Assembly: GCA_031308135.1 (NCBI GenBank)
Contig: JAHLJT010000631.1
Location: 212,582,731-212,646,730 of the forward strand
DNA: 64,000 nucleotides
Reading direction: 5' to 3'
Source of the DNA: Acheta domesticus
Lineage: Eukaryota; Arthropoda; Insecta; Orthoptera; Gryllidae
The position numbers were made by a program, and so were the translations under genes. The notes under the pieces are model-generated. The model was given only the letters and a program-made list of their open reading frames with translations. It did not search any database and was not told where the DNA came from. Each line of letters starts with the position of its first letter. The stretch's first letter is position 1. This document shows, piece after piece, positions 13,886 to 27,285 of the stretch.

Positions 13886-13891
13886 AATAAA
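13886..13891 (+). terminator. Polyadenylation signal of the oxidase gene
   Basis: AATAAA about 125 bp after the oxidase stop codon. Confidence 0.6.
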
Positions 13892-16800
13892 TTGTTGGAA
13901 AAAAAAAGCAACGTACATTTAATTTTCTCATGTGTTTATCAGTTTTTCTCTCATTATGTCAGTCTGTATTTATGGAAAGACTAAGTGATTTATGGTCCTC
14001 CTTGTTCATACAATGATAAAATTGCCAGTTAGCACTGGCTTACTCCAGAATTGATAGCTATTTTGTATAAATGTCGGATGTTTTCACGTACATTGTAACC
14101 TTCATTATCCAGGACCTCTCTTAATGAAAATTATGAAATAAATTGAAAAAACAAAATATCAGTGACTGCGCTCTAATCTGCTACCTAGGGATGATGTAGC
14201 CAATTTAATAAATTGATTTTGGACTTAATTTTGAACTGATCATAGGAAATAAAGACAAATGAGAATAGAAATATTAAAAAACAACCAGGTCTCCACAAGT
14301 AAAATTGATGCAAATTCCTTGTACATGTGAACCACATGTACTTGTACACATATTTCAAATAGTGAGAACATTGTTATACTTTTTTGAGAACCTTGTTCCC
14401 GGATAATGGAGGTTTTGCTGTAGTTCAAATGTAGACCTTCTCTACATTCCTCTTACGGAATTTGATCTGATGTTGTTCTACCATAAGCATGATTCTTCTA
14501 CCTCTGTAGTACTGAATAGCATTTGAACAAATGTTATGCTTAAACTTTCTGCATCTTTTTAAAGATGTAACTACCAAAAATTAACAATATTCTTTTGGTA
14601 AATAATATGAAGAAATTCAAAGAAAATTGAAAACAAGAATATTTCATAAAACTGTTGTGTTATCAGGGATTCATCTGCATTTTATTACATTATTACATTT
14701 TCACTTTGCATGAAAAAGATTCACATAAAATATTTTATTGATAGGAAGAAGTTGATTGTTCTTACAATAACTTAAATTAACATAAAGTATCCATCACAAA
14801 ACGTTATGTGATTCTGAAGCACTTCAAGTTCATATTAAAATTAATTAAAAGCAAGTAGGTACCTAATTTCCATTACATGTGTGGTGAGCTTATAAGAAAA
14901 ATGAATTTTTGTTATTAACTTGCATTTTTCTCCCGCTATTTGTTCAAGTCGCAAAAAGAAACTATGTCATTAGCGAAAATGCTAAACTACATGCCATGAA
15001 GACACTCTGTTACGCTCCATGATGTCAGCAACTTAAGTTACCAATGGCTCCTGAATGGGTTGTATGGGAACCCAGGTTACTAACAACACTGTCCGTGGGC
15101 GAAGGAATGAAAGGCAATAACTGACTGACGTTATAAGACAAAATATAAAATTTAACAGGTTAACGAATATAACATGTATGTATACACACACACACATGCT
15201 CAATGCAAACATATCTTAAAACTTGTTTAGAGAAGGTAAATATTCAGTTAACTTATGGGGATAAAGAAGATGTAATAGAAAGTTCTATTGTAATAAAAAA
15301 CAAAAGAAATATTGAGCTCATGTAACATGGTATACATATAAGAAGATAAAGTTTTAAAACATGATGTTCTAAACGTACTTTGTACCTACCAAAAATAAAA
15401 ATTGAAAAACTATGTAAAAAGTAATGAATTTTTATACTGGTGCATATTGATGATATTTTCTGGATTATATATCATCTACTTGGGCAAGATTATTATGAGA
15501 CCCCCATCTCAGGTTTTAATTTGATGATCCAGAATCAGGGGGAAAAAAGAAGATTTTAGTCTATTGAACAATTATCAGAAATTATTTGTAAAAAAAATTA
15601 TATTAAATTTGAGATTTCTGAGAAGCATATCACAATTATGCAAATGTTGAATCTTGATAAGACACAACATTCTTTGACACACATGCAAAATATTTTTAAA
15701 AAATGTTGGTTTGCTGAATTGGTTACATGCTTTATGGGATTTTCCAGCAACCCTTTACCCGTTCTGCAACATACTGTGATTTCCTGAATCCACTAATTAA
15801 AGAAAGACAGTATCTCTAAATAGTTATAATTCAACGAAGTTTTTGAAACATTTTGATGTTCATCTTAAAAAATAAAAAAGATGTGTTGAATTATGCTTGA
15901 ACAACATTGGTACCTCATCTGTGCTACATCTCTCGTGATTCTTAAAATCATAAGTTTATATACATTTTCAAACTATTTTGTTCTAAGTAGAGTATTGTGC
16001 AATCATTACAATTAATGTCAGAAATTCCTGATATCTTCAAATTTGATGAGGTACCTTTTAAATACTTCCAAATAAATGTATTTTTTATGAAAAGGTTCAA
16101 TACAGTAATCTATGATAAATTTGAAGTGTTTTAATTAAGTTTTTGGCTAATGGTAAAATATGTAAAGGTGAACATAAATTAAATTCAAATATTTTTTAAA
16201 AGAGTCATGTCAGTTAAACATTTCACTAATAAATTCTCAATTACTCACAAAATTAATCAGATTAAGATTCTTAAACAAGACATTTTAAAAAGAGTCTGTT
16301 GATTTTATTCTTGACTTGCACCAGTTAATAAAAGATAATTTCGAAATTAATTAAAATGTTTAATAATTTTTTTAAACTTTGAAGGAATTCAATGGAAGTG
16401 ACTTTTCTCAAAAATGAAAATGATGTTTTTAAAATTCAGTGAATGTTTTCTTCATTGTGATATTTATGTTAATGCTGATGAGCATTCTTGACATGCTCAA
16501 AGTTATAGTTATTTTCTAAGTAAATAGAAAATGCTTAATACTCCTCTTTCTGTTCTGTAGGAATTCCACTTCAAGGCTAACTCATTGTTTCCATAATTGA
16601 AAATGATTTATTCAAAACGGTGTGAATGTTTTCTTTATCATCTTTATATATTATGATTCTGGGGCTCTTCATCTACGTAGACCATTGAGGCCTATGTGTG
16701 ATATTATAAATGAATGTCATAATACTGATAATGGAATGAGAGAAAGGAGAAATGGGTAAACCCCAAGAAAACCTGCCAAGATCTAGGTTTGCCTACCATA

Positions 16801-16927
16801 AATTCTACATGAATTGGCCGGGGAATGAATCCATGATGCCCCAGTGGAGGAGGTGTAGCCCCCTCCGTCACCCCAGCCTCGTTTGCTTCTAAATTAGATA
16901 TGTTTAAACAAATGTCAACTTCTTGAA
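13892..16927. other. AT-rich intergenic stretch without recognised genes
   Basis: About 3 kb with no conserved protein frame, no spliced-exon signature and no repeat family I could name. A CA run lies near 15183. Confidence 0.5.
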
Positions 16928-18891
16928 CAAAGGTTACCCCCAGACAAGATGGTTAAATGTTCCCCTAAACCAAATGAACATGAGTAATTACACTAAGTCC
17001 CCACCCACCACCCACACCCCTCTACAGCCAAAAATGTGTTTTTACTTTCCCGTATACGTAAGTATACACGCAGTGATATACGTAATATAGGGAAAGTTAT
17101 GTAATGCTGCGCGAAAAAATGGCCAATTTTCGGCGGAAAAAAATTAATTGCTGGGCCGTGAAAACGAATAAGTGGATAAAACCAGTTGCTAAATTAAGAA
17201 AAAAAATCCCCTAACACGTGGTGTAGCCAGAAACCCTGTTTTCTAGGTCCTTGATACCGAAAACCCAATTGAAAGGAAAACGTCCGTCCGTGAACACTGC
17301 TAGCGCCTAAACCATACGTACGATTTCTTCCAAAATGGATATTCCCCGGCCGATCTGATTCTAGTCGAAGCTTTGAGATTTTGAAAAAAATTCTTCAAAA
17401 TCTGGGGGTCCTTTATATGAAGCCCCTCGGGCATTTTCAAAATTTTCTCAAAAACGGCTCCAAATTTTTTCTCTAAATTTCTTGTATGAATAGAGGAAAA
17501 TACACTTTTTAACATGGCATAGGTCCGATACTCACGTACAGCTCTGAATTTTCGAAAATTGTGAAAGTTTGAAGTTTTTTCGGCGTCTTTCTCCAACTAC
17601 AAAATTGAAGATAGAGATTTTTTCTTCCAATCAAATTTGTTCTGCATGTTGAGTTCTTTAATAAAGGTCATGTAAATGTTTTTCAAAATTTTGGTAGTTT
17701 TCGTGCAATATGTGCAATTTTAAAAAATTACAAAAACAAGATTTTCTCAAAAACGGCTCCAAATTTTTTCTTTAAACTTTTGGTAGGGATAGTGGTAAAT
17801 GTACTCTATCAATGACATAAAAGCCATTTTGGTCCATCAGTTGGTTTTTTCAAAAATTACAAAAATGTAAATTTTTTTACTTGTCTCTCACGTCGTTAAT
17901 ATTTACATTATCGGCGATTTTTTCACATTATTATATTTACGAGTATATATGCTTTAAATAATGTCAAGTAAAGTTTCTCGAAAACACTACCGTTTTCTGT
18001 GAAAAGTAGCTCGAATTTCGGCATTTTCAGAAATGCTCAAACGCCAATTTCTCAAATATGGCTGCAAATTTTTTCTTCAAACTTTTGTAACGTATAGCGC
18101 TAATTACACTCTTTAGTATAGCGTAAAGTTTATTTTGAGTAATTTTTGTGTTTTTTCAAAAATTACATAATTGTAATTTTTTTGAAAGATCTCTCACATC
18201 TTTAATATGCACATTACCAGCAATTTGTAAACATTATTATATTTGTGAGTGTAAGTGCTTCAAATAACTTCAAATAAAGTATTTTGAAAACTTTTTTCTG
18301 TGAAAATGAGCTTCAAATTTTGCACTTTTAGTAGCGCTAAAACGCCATTTTCTCTTGAACGGCACATCTTTTTTAAAAGAAAATTGCCATTTATGACTAG
18401 GGTTTATTGTTCTTTAATATTCTAAAATTAATGTTTCCATTCTACCAATAGGAAACCGCAAAATTAAGAAACTTACAAAAAAATGTACTTTTGGCGGTGA
18501 TAGATGACAGCTGGCAAGAAAGAGTTTGTGGTAATTCCGAATAGCTAGCAAAGACCCAAGGAAATAGAAAACTAATACGGGAAAGTCTGTGCCATTCTGT
18601 AGCACCACTAGTTTTAATTTTTTTCTGTCAACTTAACAGTTTTAACTGATTGGAAAACAAAAAGAAAGAAAATAATTTATACTATCAGAAACACATTTTT
18701 TTTGATAAAATAGTATTAAGTTGACAAAAAAATTAAAATAAAAATATATGTTTTGCCTGTAGAGGGGTGTGGGTGACGGGATGGGGGCTAAGAAATCTTT
18801 CAAAAATTTTATTTTTAGCATTAAGTGTAATTACTCATATGTCATTTGGTTTAGGGGAACATTTTACCATCTTGTCTGAGGGTACACTTTG
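16928..18891. mobile_element. Unclassified 1.96-kb element with long terminal inverted repeats
   Basis: The left end starting CAAAGGTTACCCCCAGAC (16928) matches the reverse complement of the right end ending at 18891 over roughly 110 bp with few differences; both arms include a C-rich/G-rich block with the sense CACCCCTCTACAG. Between them is an AT-rich non-coding body, itself a copy of a repeat found elsewhere in the window (24.8, 26.4, 29.1 and 53.4 kb). That body starts ACTTTCCCGTAT (17045) and ends with the inverted copy ATACGGGAAAGT near 18580. No target duplication could be fixed. There is no transposase frame, so this is a non-autonomous or fold-back element. Confidence 0.65.
17045..18615 (+). 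repeat. Family R repeat, copy 1 (within the long-TIR element)
   Basis: About 1.6 kb. It has a head hairpin (ACTTTCCC paired to GGGAAAGT), a body with repeated sub-blocks like CTCAAAAACGGCTCCAAAT, a GTCCGTCCGT block, and a tail GCACCACTAGT. No coding capacity is evident. Confidence 0.7.
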
Positions 18892-19596
18892 AAGGGATCA
18901 TCCAAAAAATTACATAACGCAAATTAGGAGTATTTTGGATAACCTCGCCAATAATGCAAGAGGGGAAGCTTCTCTAGTTAAATATTCCTTTGTACACATA
19001 AAACAAGTATTTTTATGTTGTTGTCTTTCCCCATCTGACAATCATTTCTGATAATGACTGAATTTAGTTTTATGAAGAAGAGGAGATAGGAAATTCATTG
19101 CGATGGTCTCCCCAGTTTTACCACAAAGGCAGTAACTGGAATACTGACTGACTCTCAAATACCACAAATTGTTTGTAACTAATGGGTATTCACATGCCCT
19201 TTTACTATGGAATTCTAAGATGTAATCATTATTAGCTGTCTTGCGTTTGGTTAGCTTCCTTTACAAAAAGTACCTCAAAGGCTTGTGCAAGATGCACGAA
19301 GTAACAATAAGTAATGGAGGTTAATAACTTCTGTTTTTTTCAATAATGTGCTTGAAAATGGTTTTAAACTCATTCATTTATAACCAGTGGCATAGCTTCA
19401 TTTGGTGTCACTCCCCTCCCCCTCATAAATTAAATAAAAAAAAAATCTATTTCTGAATAGTTTACACATTATTTATTAAAAAGAAAAGTATATTTGCACA
19501 TGGCATTTATTTATGTAGATGTTTTGTGTGAGAAACAACGTAACACTGCCTCAAAGTCTCCTCTCCCGTTTAGAAATTTGGGGATCCCCCCCCCCC
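18892..19596. other. No gene seen
   Basis: AT-rich. The block CCAGTGGCATAGC at about 19386 followed by C-rich sequence resembles the end of common insect DNA-transposon fragments, but no second end was found. Confidence 0.35.
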
Positions 19597-19740
19597 GATC
19601 GATTTCAGAAACATACAAAATTTTGTATATAAGATCGATTTCTGAAACATACAAAATTTTGTATATAAGATCGATTTCTGAAACATACAAAATTTTGTAT
19701 ATAAGATCGATTTCTGAAACATACAAAATTTTGTGTATAA
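19597..19740 (+). repeat. 36-bp tandem repeat, four units
   Basis: Four head-to-tail units of 36 bp, nearly identical, each carrying the palindrome ACAAAATTTTGT. As 36 is a multiple of three and no stop falls in the frame, both strands are open through the array (reading RSISETYKILYI on plus). This is a property of the repeat, not evidence of a gene. Confidence 0.9.
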
Positions 19741-19775
19741 CAAATCAATTTTTTTACAGGAGAAACATTAGATAA

Positions 19776-20300
19776 TATTAGCGGAACCCAGCAGGTGTTG
19801 TCCTTCTCTCTCTCTCTCTCTTGCTCTCTGACTCCCTCCCTCTTCTCCCTAACTTTCTCTGCCTCCGTCTCTCTCTCTCCCCCATTCCATCTCTGTAAAT
19901 ATCCCTCTCTTTCTCACTCGGCCTGTCCTGTCTCTATCTTCAATCCCTCTGATTCCATCTCTTTGTATCTCTCTTTCTTGTGCTGCCTGTCCTGTTCTCA
20001 GCCTCGCCCTGCATCACACGGCAACTCTCAGCAACAAAGAAGCCCAGGTCTGAAATTGAATTACAATGAAGTGCCATCTTGTGCTGCTGTGCCATGTAAG
20101 TGGAATTACAACAAAATGAACAGCATAAAAATCTCCATGAAAAAACACATAATGTGTCAACTTTGATGGAGATTGGTCACACGGTGTAGATATATACCAA
20201 CTTCCATTCCAACTATATACCTGCTTTGGTATATACCAACATCCATTTTTATATGTATAGATTTGATATTAAGCAAAATTTTAAATTGTTTGTTCCAACG
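19776..20300 (-). repeat. Pyrimidine-rich tract and possible Helitron-like end
   Basis: From about 19800 to 20000 the plus strand is CT-rich (CTCTCT runs). At its left edge the minus strand reads ACACCTGCTGGGTTCCGCTAAT, a short GC stem followed by CTAA then T; Helitron 3' ends have a hairpin followed by CTRR. At 20190-20265 are repeated TATATACCAAC blocks. The Helitron reading is tentative. Confidence 0.3.
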
Positions 20301-22985
20301 AATTTCTTGTTATCAATTTTTTTTGTTAAATGACACAAAAATTGTTCATTGCATTTTCTAGTACTCTTTTGTACATACGAAACAAAATAAGTATGAATAT
20401 TGTTAAAATGTATATAATAACATTGTTGCTATAATTAATTACAAAACCACATGGCTGGTTTTTATAAAAATGTATCTCGTTAATTAAGAAATTCATGATA
20501 AATTCTTCGCAATTCATGATAAAATCTTTATCACATTTAAATTATTAAAACATAGACTAAATAATCTGAAAGTAACCAAACAGACTCAACATAATCTAAA
20601 AGTTATGATGCAAACAGCCAAAAATTATTCTATGTAGAGCATTTGATATCCAAAATTATAAAAGTCACAATTCAAGAAAAGGTGTTTAAGAACATTGTAT
20701 CTTACTGCAAGTGTTTACAAAAATTTTCCATGGTGCGAAGTGCTTTTTTTGAGTCACGGCTTTGGCATTTTTTATTTCTTCATTGTGCAGAAAACTCAAA
20801 AAACAAGGATATTCAAACTTAAGCATGCTGCAAACTTACTTCTACATAGTACATAAGTTTACATAGTACTACACCACATTCAAAAAAACTTCAATCAAAA
20901 TTAATTTTTATAAGAAAAATCCTGCAAGCAAAATATTAGAGATACAAGTTTTATTAATTTACAGTCATAAATATTGCGAAAAAATTGGGCATAACAAAGA
21001 GGAAACGTTATAGACTCATTTTCTGGCAATTTCAGAAAAACAACTGTAATAATGTGATGTGTGAGGAGTGTGGCACAGATATACAGCTGATTGCGTGCCA
21101 ACCATTTAATAAAAATAGCTAGATCGTAGAAAATTAACATTTTCTAATAGCAGAAAGTCCTGAGATTTTCATAGGATCAAAATAAAATATCCTAAAATTT
21201 CAGTGATAATTAATGAAACTTGAACAATAAATGAAATGGTAACATTCAACGAAGCTGTGTATCTTGACCTCTAAAAATTACAAATGAGATGTGGATCTTA
21301 AAGAGGAGCAAACATTTTAAAGGCAACATGTCCACTTGGCAAAGTTAACTTCTAATGTTGTTTTTGTCAAGAATTTTATTTCCATGGAAACGTGACATGT
21401 CGTATGATTTATTCAGTGAAGTACTCTATTCATTATATAAAGAAAGGATAAAATTTAAAATGTGCTTTCCCCCACCCTGGAAAAGTGTTAAGTGGTATCA
21501 CATTGTAAATGGTGGCTCCATCTATTCAAATAACTACATCAACCGGCCAATATTTTGAATGTATATTATGCCAACATTACTGCTATTTAAAATAATTCTA
21601 GTACATTTTGGGTTTCTTTATTCAAGACTTTTGACTTCAATTTTACTGTCACAGCTGGAAAATTGGCCAGTAAATAATTAGTTATTTGAAATGACCTAAA
21701 CTCAAGATTAAATCCTGCTGATAATGTTCAAATGCATTAGAGAGTTTGATGGCATTCATTGAGGACAGATAATGGCAACTGAGGCTCTCATTTAATATAC
21801 AGTTGATCTACATAATAAATTCTTTACAAATTTCTTTACTTCGAAACAATTTTATTCCATTATTGAAGGGTGTTTTTCTGTTCTAGTCACATTCTAGTAC
21901 CATTAAAATTAACTATTTATAGAAGTGTGTATATAAATACAAATAAATATATAGCAATAATGCAGTCCATTTGTCTGAAGATGCACCAAAGTAAATTACA
22001 CAAATTCCAATCCTGTTAGATATATACGAATGTAAAAACTACCACCATTAAGGCATTTGTGATTTCCCAAATAAAAATTTTTGCAATCAAATATTTCTTA
22101 GATAAAATTAATTTTTTGTGTGATGTTTATCCCATAACTAGAACAATTTTTTGGCACAATAGGAGATAGGCACATATAATTGCATCTTGGTATATTACTT
22201 TGTGTACTTTCCAACAGATTTATTCGGAACAGTGTACGCAATAAGGCAGAGAAAGTGGAATATTCACTTGCTGTTACAAAAATTAAATTGAACATACATC
22301 ACAGTGCATACAATTTACCACGTCAATGTTTAATAAAATAGACTTCAAAACACATACATTATATACAAAATAACTGTACATGTGCTCCTCTATACGCAAT
22401 ACTTTTCATTGGAGACGGAATGATATTCTCAAAAAGGAATTTGTATATCACAACCTTAACAAAGAAATACATACATAAAAAAGCCTTTAAGACAAATTTC
22501 AGTAGAGAAAGACATTTCAGTAACTCGCAACATATTTTTTTTACAACATAATTTATAAATATATCAGGATTTGTAATTCAAACAATAAATTATAAAAAAT
22601 AGTTACTCTAATGAGGAAGAAAGGTATGCACAATGATTGTAATCATAAAAAATCATAGCAGCTAGAAAGTTGGTAAATGTATATTAAAATAATCTTCCTT
22701 TGATAAAAAACTTTGATCATATTATGTGAACTTCAATGGTCTGTACTTTTTTCTTACCAACCAATCAATCAATCAATGTGGCACACATGTGGCCTGAAAA
22801 AATAAAGTAATAATGATGTAGTGTCAGTATTGGTAATTGTAATAATAATAATTTGAATTTAATTCTATGATACTGATCACCATCGTGATAATCAATTGTA
22901 TCATTAAAAAAAAACACTTTTAAGTAAAAGTAAAGGGTAATATCTTGTTACTTACAAATGAATATTAGTTGCTATGATTGTGAAT
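20301..22985. other. AT-rich intergenic stretch, no gene seen
   Basis: Numerous short frames with no motif. A small AATC run lies near 22762. Nothing else recognised. Confidence 0.45.
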
Positions 22986-22989
22986 AATA

Positions 22990-23880
22990 AAATTTAAATT
23001 AATAGTACTACAGAATGGTGCAGACTTTCTTGCACTAGTTAGAGTCCTAATCTCTTTAGTCTGGGATAGTTCAGTTTAGTTTTGCCCCCATCCTCTACCA
23101 GCTACCATCTATTTGTGTCTTTACATTTTCATAATTTTTTGGTTCCCATTGAAATATGACTAAGAATATTATAGAAGAGTTGAACCTGATCCATGCATAT
23201 ATTCATTGGAGCAGTTTTTGAGAAAATGTCATTTGGAGTTGTCCATAAATTACATAACACTAAAGAGAGTGGGAGAGGCTTTGAGGTAGCTTAAGGCTGC
23301 GTTACATAGGGGAGGGGGGGGGTGTTAGGTTAGTGTTACACAACATTCCTCTCCCCCCTCCAACTTTTGCTGAAATAATTCCTTTTATTCAGTCACATAC
23401 TAAAACATTAAGATATTAAAAAATTAAATTCAAAAATATAAATAAATTAAAGAAATTATGATGTAATTCTTACAATAAATGAAAATATATTTTCATCAAT
23501 GATTTAATCTGTTTAATACTCAAAACTGGTCCAGAGTATATTCTAGAATCCCAATAAATTGGCCATTTGCATAATCCAAGGCAGCAGGTGCATGGTTTGT
23601 CAGAAATTGCCTGGCATATCTTCCTTCATTCAAAAATTGTCTCCTGTTTTTTTATTAGGTGGGCTCAGCATCACCAACCAATTCTAACTTTAGTTAATCA
23701 TAAATTCAAATACATATCTCAAAAAAAATTAATACAAATGGTTTTAACTCTCCTAATAATATATTTTACTTACTGTAAATTGTGGGTGGGGGTGCTGTTA
23801 CAAGTGCAATGTAATTATTTAGGAGGGTACAAATACACCTTACAGGGGTGACAGGGGGTTTTCAAAATATTCCAAATTTG
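22990..23880 (-). repeat. Family R tail fragment and other degenerate repeats
   Basis: At 23005-23040 the sequence matches the family R tail (CTACAGAATGG then CAGACTTTC) in reverse orientation, running into homologous AT-rich sequence to about 23230. A G-rich then C-rich pair of blocks (23305-23360) follows. The interval 23567-23851 has an open frame with no recognisable motif. Confidence 0.45.
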
Positions 23881-24759
23881 TGGGTGGTCCCTGTGAGTTT
23901 TCCTGAAAATGTGCAATTTCAGGGTGGCTAGCAATTTGGCATTTTGGAATTCAAGGTTGTTTCCCCGGATTTCCAGGTCTGAGAATATAAATTTTCCAGG
24001 TTATGTTTCGCACATTATAACATTTTTTCTGCACATTATTTAACCATACTATATTACTCTCGCACTTTTCTCTGGCAACCTAGTACTAGAGTGTAGAATT
24101 TTCAACAAAAAAGAGCTTTGAAGAAATTTTGGATTTTTTCTATGAAGCATACGTTACTTGTAGTCCCTACTAATGATTATTATTCAGTCTTGAAATGTTT
24201 AAAAAAGTTTTTTTCATACGAAAGGTCGACTGATGCTAACGCTGTGTTTGAAGTATAGTATCCGTACATAGATTACCATGAATAACTTTAGTTTTCAAAG
24301 GATTTTTTTAACATGGATATTGCTGATGACATTACTAAACAGACCTCATGAATTTAGAGAGTGGCTGTAGATTACCTGACATCCACATTCCATTTTCGAG
24401 GTTACTCAAAAATTGTTTCGATTCATTGTAAACTTCAAATCATTGTAAGATTTCCCCTTTTAATAATACTTTTGAATTTTAGGAATTAATAGATCTTCAT
24501 ATTTGCTAGGATATTATGGAATTTTGGATGTCGAATTTATGTTATTTTGAAGATCACTTAATCGATTTTGCAATAAAATAATCTTACAAAGATGTCCAGT
24601 AATAGTATCTAGGATCGTAACAAATTTCATAACAATTTAAATTTAATTTACGAGGTATACCGGCTTTTTTTCAAAACTGGAATTTCGTTTTTGTACTTAA
24701 CACTATTTCTACGGATAGATTTAGTATCATTTTAGATAGAGAGATTTATTCCCATTTTT
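23881..24759. other. No gene seen
   Basis: AT-rich, probably old repeat sequence; no motif recognised. Confidence 0.4.
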
Positions 24760-24765
24760 ACTTTT

Positions 24766-26350
24766 CTACTTACTTTAGTCCTACTTTTACTACATACATA
24801 CGTAGGCCTAGTATAGGGAAAGTTATGTAATTTTTGCGGAAAAAAGACGAATTTTCGGCGGAAAAAAATTATTTGCCGAGCGCTGATAACGAAAAAGTGG
24901 ATAAAACCAGTTGCTAAATTAAGAAAAAAAAATCCCCTGAAACGCGGTGTAGCCAGAATCCCACGTTTGTGGGTCCTTGATACCAAAAAACCAATTGAAA
25001 GGAAAACGTCCGTCCGGCCAGCCGTCCCTCCGTCCATTCATCTGTGAACACTACTAGCGTCTAAACCATAAGTACGATCTCTTCCAAAGTACATATTTCC
25101 CGGTCGATCTGGTTTGAGTTGATGCTTTGAGATTTTGAAAAAGATTCTTCAAAATTTGGGGGTACTTTACATGAAGCTCCCCAGACATTTTCAAAATTTT
25201 CTCAAAATCGGCTCCAATTCTTTTCTTTAAATTTCTTGTTAGAATAGAGTAAAATACACTTATTAAGGTGGCAAAGGTCCGATTTTCACAGATAACTATG
25301 AATTTTTTAAAACTGAAAGTTTGAATTTTTTTCGGCGTCTTCCTACAAGTAGAAAATTGAAGAGTGATGTTTCCTTCAGTTGAAATTTGTACTCCAAAAT
25401 TAGTTCTTTGTTTAAGGTCATGTACTTTTTTTTTTTTTTATTATTTTAGTAGTTTTTGTGCAATATGTGCAATTTTAAAAAATTACAAAAGCAAAATTTT
25501 CTCAAAAATGGCTCCAAATTTTTTCTTTAAACTTGTGGTAGGGATAGCGCTAAATGTACTCTATGAGATGACATAAACGCCATATTGCTATATTCTTTTG
25601 TTTTTTAAAAAATTGCAAAAATGTAATTTTTTTTACTTGTCTTTCACGTTAATATTTACATTAGCGGCGATTTATTGACATTATATTTATGAGTACATGT
25701 GCTTTAAATAATGTCCAGTAAAGTTTCTCACAAACAACAGTTTTCTGTGAAAACTAGCTCAAATTTCCGCATTTTCAGAAACACTCAAACGCCATTTTCT
25801 CATAAATGGCTAAAAAAATTCTTCAAACTTTTTGATCGGATAGTGCTAATTGCACTCTTATATTACATAAAGCTTATTTTGAGGCATTCTTTTGTTTTTT
25901 CAAAAATTATACAAATGTATTTTTTTGAAAGATCTCTCACATCTTTAATATGCACATTACCGGCAATTTGTAAACATTATTATATTTGTAAGTGTAAGTG
26001 CTTCAAACAACTTCAAATGAAGTATTTTGAAAACTCAAAAATTTTCTGTGTAAAAGAGCTTCAAATTTCGCATTTTTTGTGGCGCTCAAACGCCATTTTC
26101 TTTAAAACGGCACAAAATGTTTAAAAGAAAATTGCAATTTGGGACTAGGGTTTTGTGTTCTTTAATATTCTAAAATTAATATTTCCGTTCTACCATTAGG
26201 AAACAAAATTAAGAAAATGTCAAAAAATGTACTTTGCGCGGCGATAGATGGCAGCTGGCAAGAGTATTTGGGAATTCCGAATAGCTAGCGCAGACCCAAG
26301 GAAATGGAAAACTAATATGGGAAAGTCTGTGCCATTCTGTAGCGTCACTA
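24766..26350 (+). repeat. Family R repeat, copy 2
   Basis: Near full-length copy. The head is decayed (GGGAAAGTTATGTAA retained at about 24817). The GTCCGTCCGGCC block at about 25010, the CGGCTCCAAAT sub-blocks, and the tail GTCTGTGCCATTCTGTAGCG then CACTAGT near 26345 are all present. Confidence 0.7.
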
Positions 26351-27285
26351 GTTACTTTCCCGTGTACGTACATACAGAGTAATATACGTAGTATTGGGAA
26401 AGTTATGTAATGCTGCGCGAAAAAATGGGGAATTTTCGTCAGAAAAAAATTCGTTGCCGGGCCCTGATAACGAAAAAGTGGTTAAATCCAATTCCGAAAT
26501 TAAGAAAAAAATATTCCTAACACGTGGTGTAGCCAGAATCCCTGTTTTGTAAGTCCTTGATACCGAAAAACCCATTGAAAGCAAAACACCGTCTGTCCGT
26601 CCGTCTGTGAACACTACTAGCGCCTAAACCTTACGGACGATTTTTTTTCAAATTGAAGAAACCCCTGTCGATCTTGCTCGAGTCGAAGCTTTGAGATTTT
26701 GGAAAAGATTCTTTAAAATTTGGGGTACTTTTTCATGAAGCCCCCCGAGATTTTCAAAATTTTCTCGAAAACGGCTCCAAATTTTTTCTTTAAATTCCTT
26801 AACAGAATAGAGTAAAATACACTTATTAAGATGGCATAGGTCTGAATTTCGCGGTTAACTCTGGATTTTCGAAAATTGCACAAGCATGGATTTTATTCGG
26901 CTTCATCCGACAACAACAAAATTAAAGATAGAGATTTTTTCTTCAAATAAAATTTGTTCTCGATAGTGAGTTCTTTCTTTACGGTCATGTACACTTTTTT
27001 GAAAATTTTAGTAGATTTCGCGCAACATTGCATGCAATGTGTGCAATTTTAAAAAATTACAAAAGCAAGATTTTCTCAAAAACGGCTCCAAATTTTTGCT
27101 TTAAACTTCTGGTAGGGATAGTGCTAAATGTACTCTATTACATAAACGCCATATTGCTGTATTGTTTTGTTTTTTCAAAAATTGCAAAAATGTAATTTTT
27201 TTGACTTGTCTCTCTTGTCAATATTTCCATTAGCTGCGATTTGTTCACATTATTATATTTGAAGTTAACAGTGAAAATTGGTCCT
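26351..27285 (+). repeat. Family R repeat, copy 3, head-to-tail with copy 2
   Basis: Starts TACTTTCCCGTGTACGTAC directly after the copy 2 tail, keeps the head hairpin (GGGAAAGT at about 26395) and the GTCCGTCCGT block near 26590, then is cut off at about 27285 where an inverted copy begins. Confidence 0.7.

Noticed and set aside
19597..19740. CRISPR-like array
   Set aside because: Units are directly adjacent without spacers and the genome is eukaryotic; it is a tandem repeat.
19795..20166. Long frame in the pyrimidine-rich tract
   Set aside because: Low-complexity serine/leucine translation from CT repeats; no protein features.
24732..26614. Minus-strand frames sharing the wording GILATPR as a protein family
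   Set aside because: They come from homologous copies of the family R repeat; the bodies contain many stops and simple-sequence blocks.
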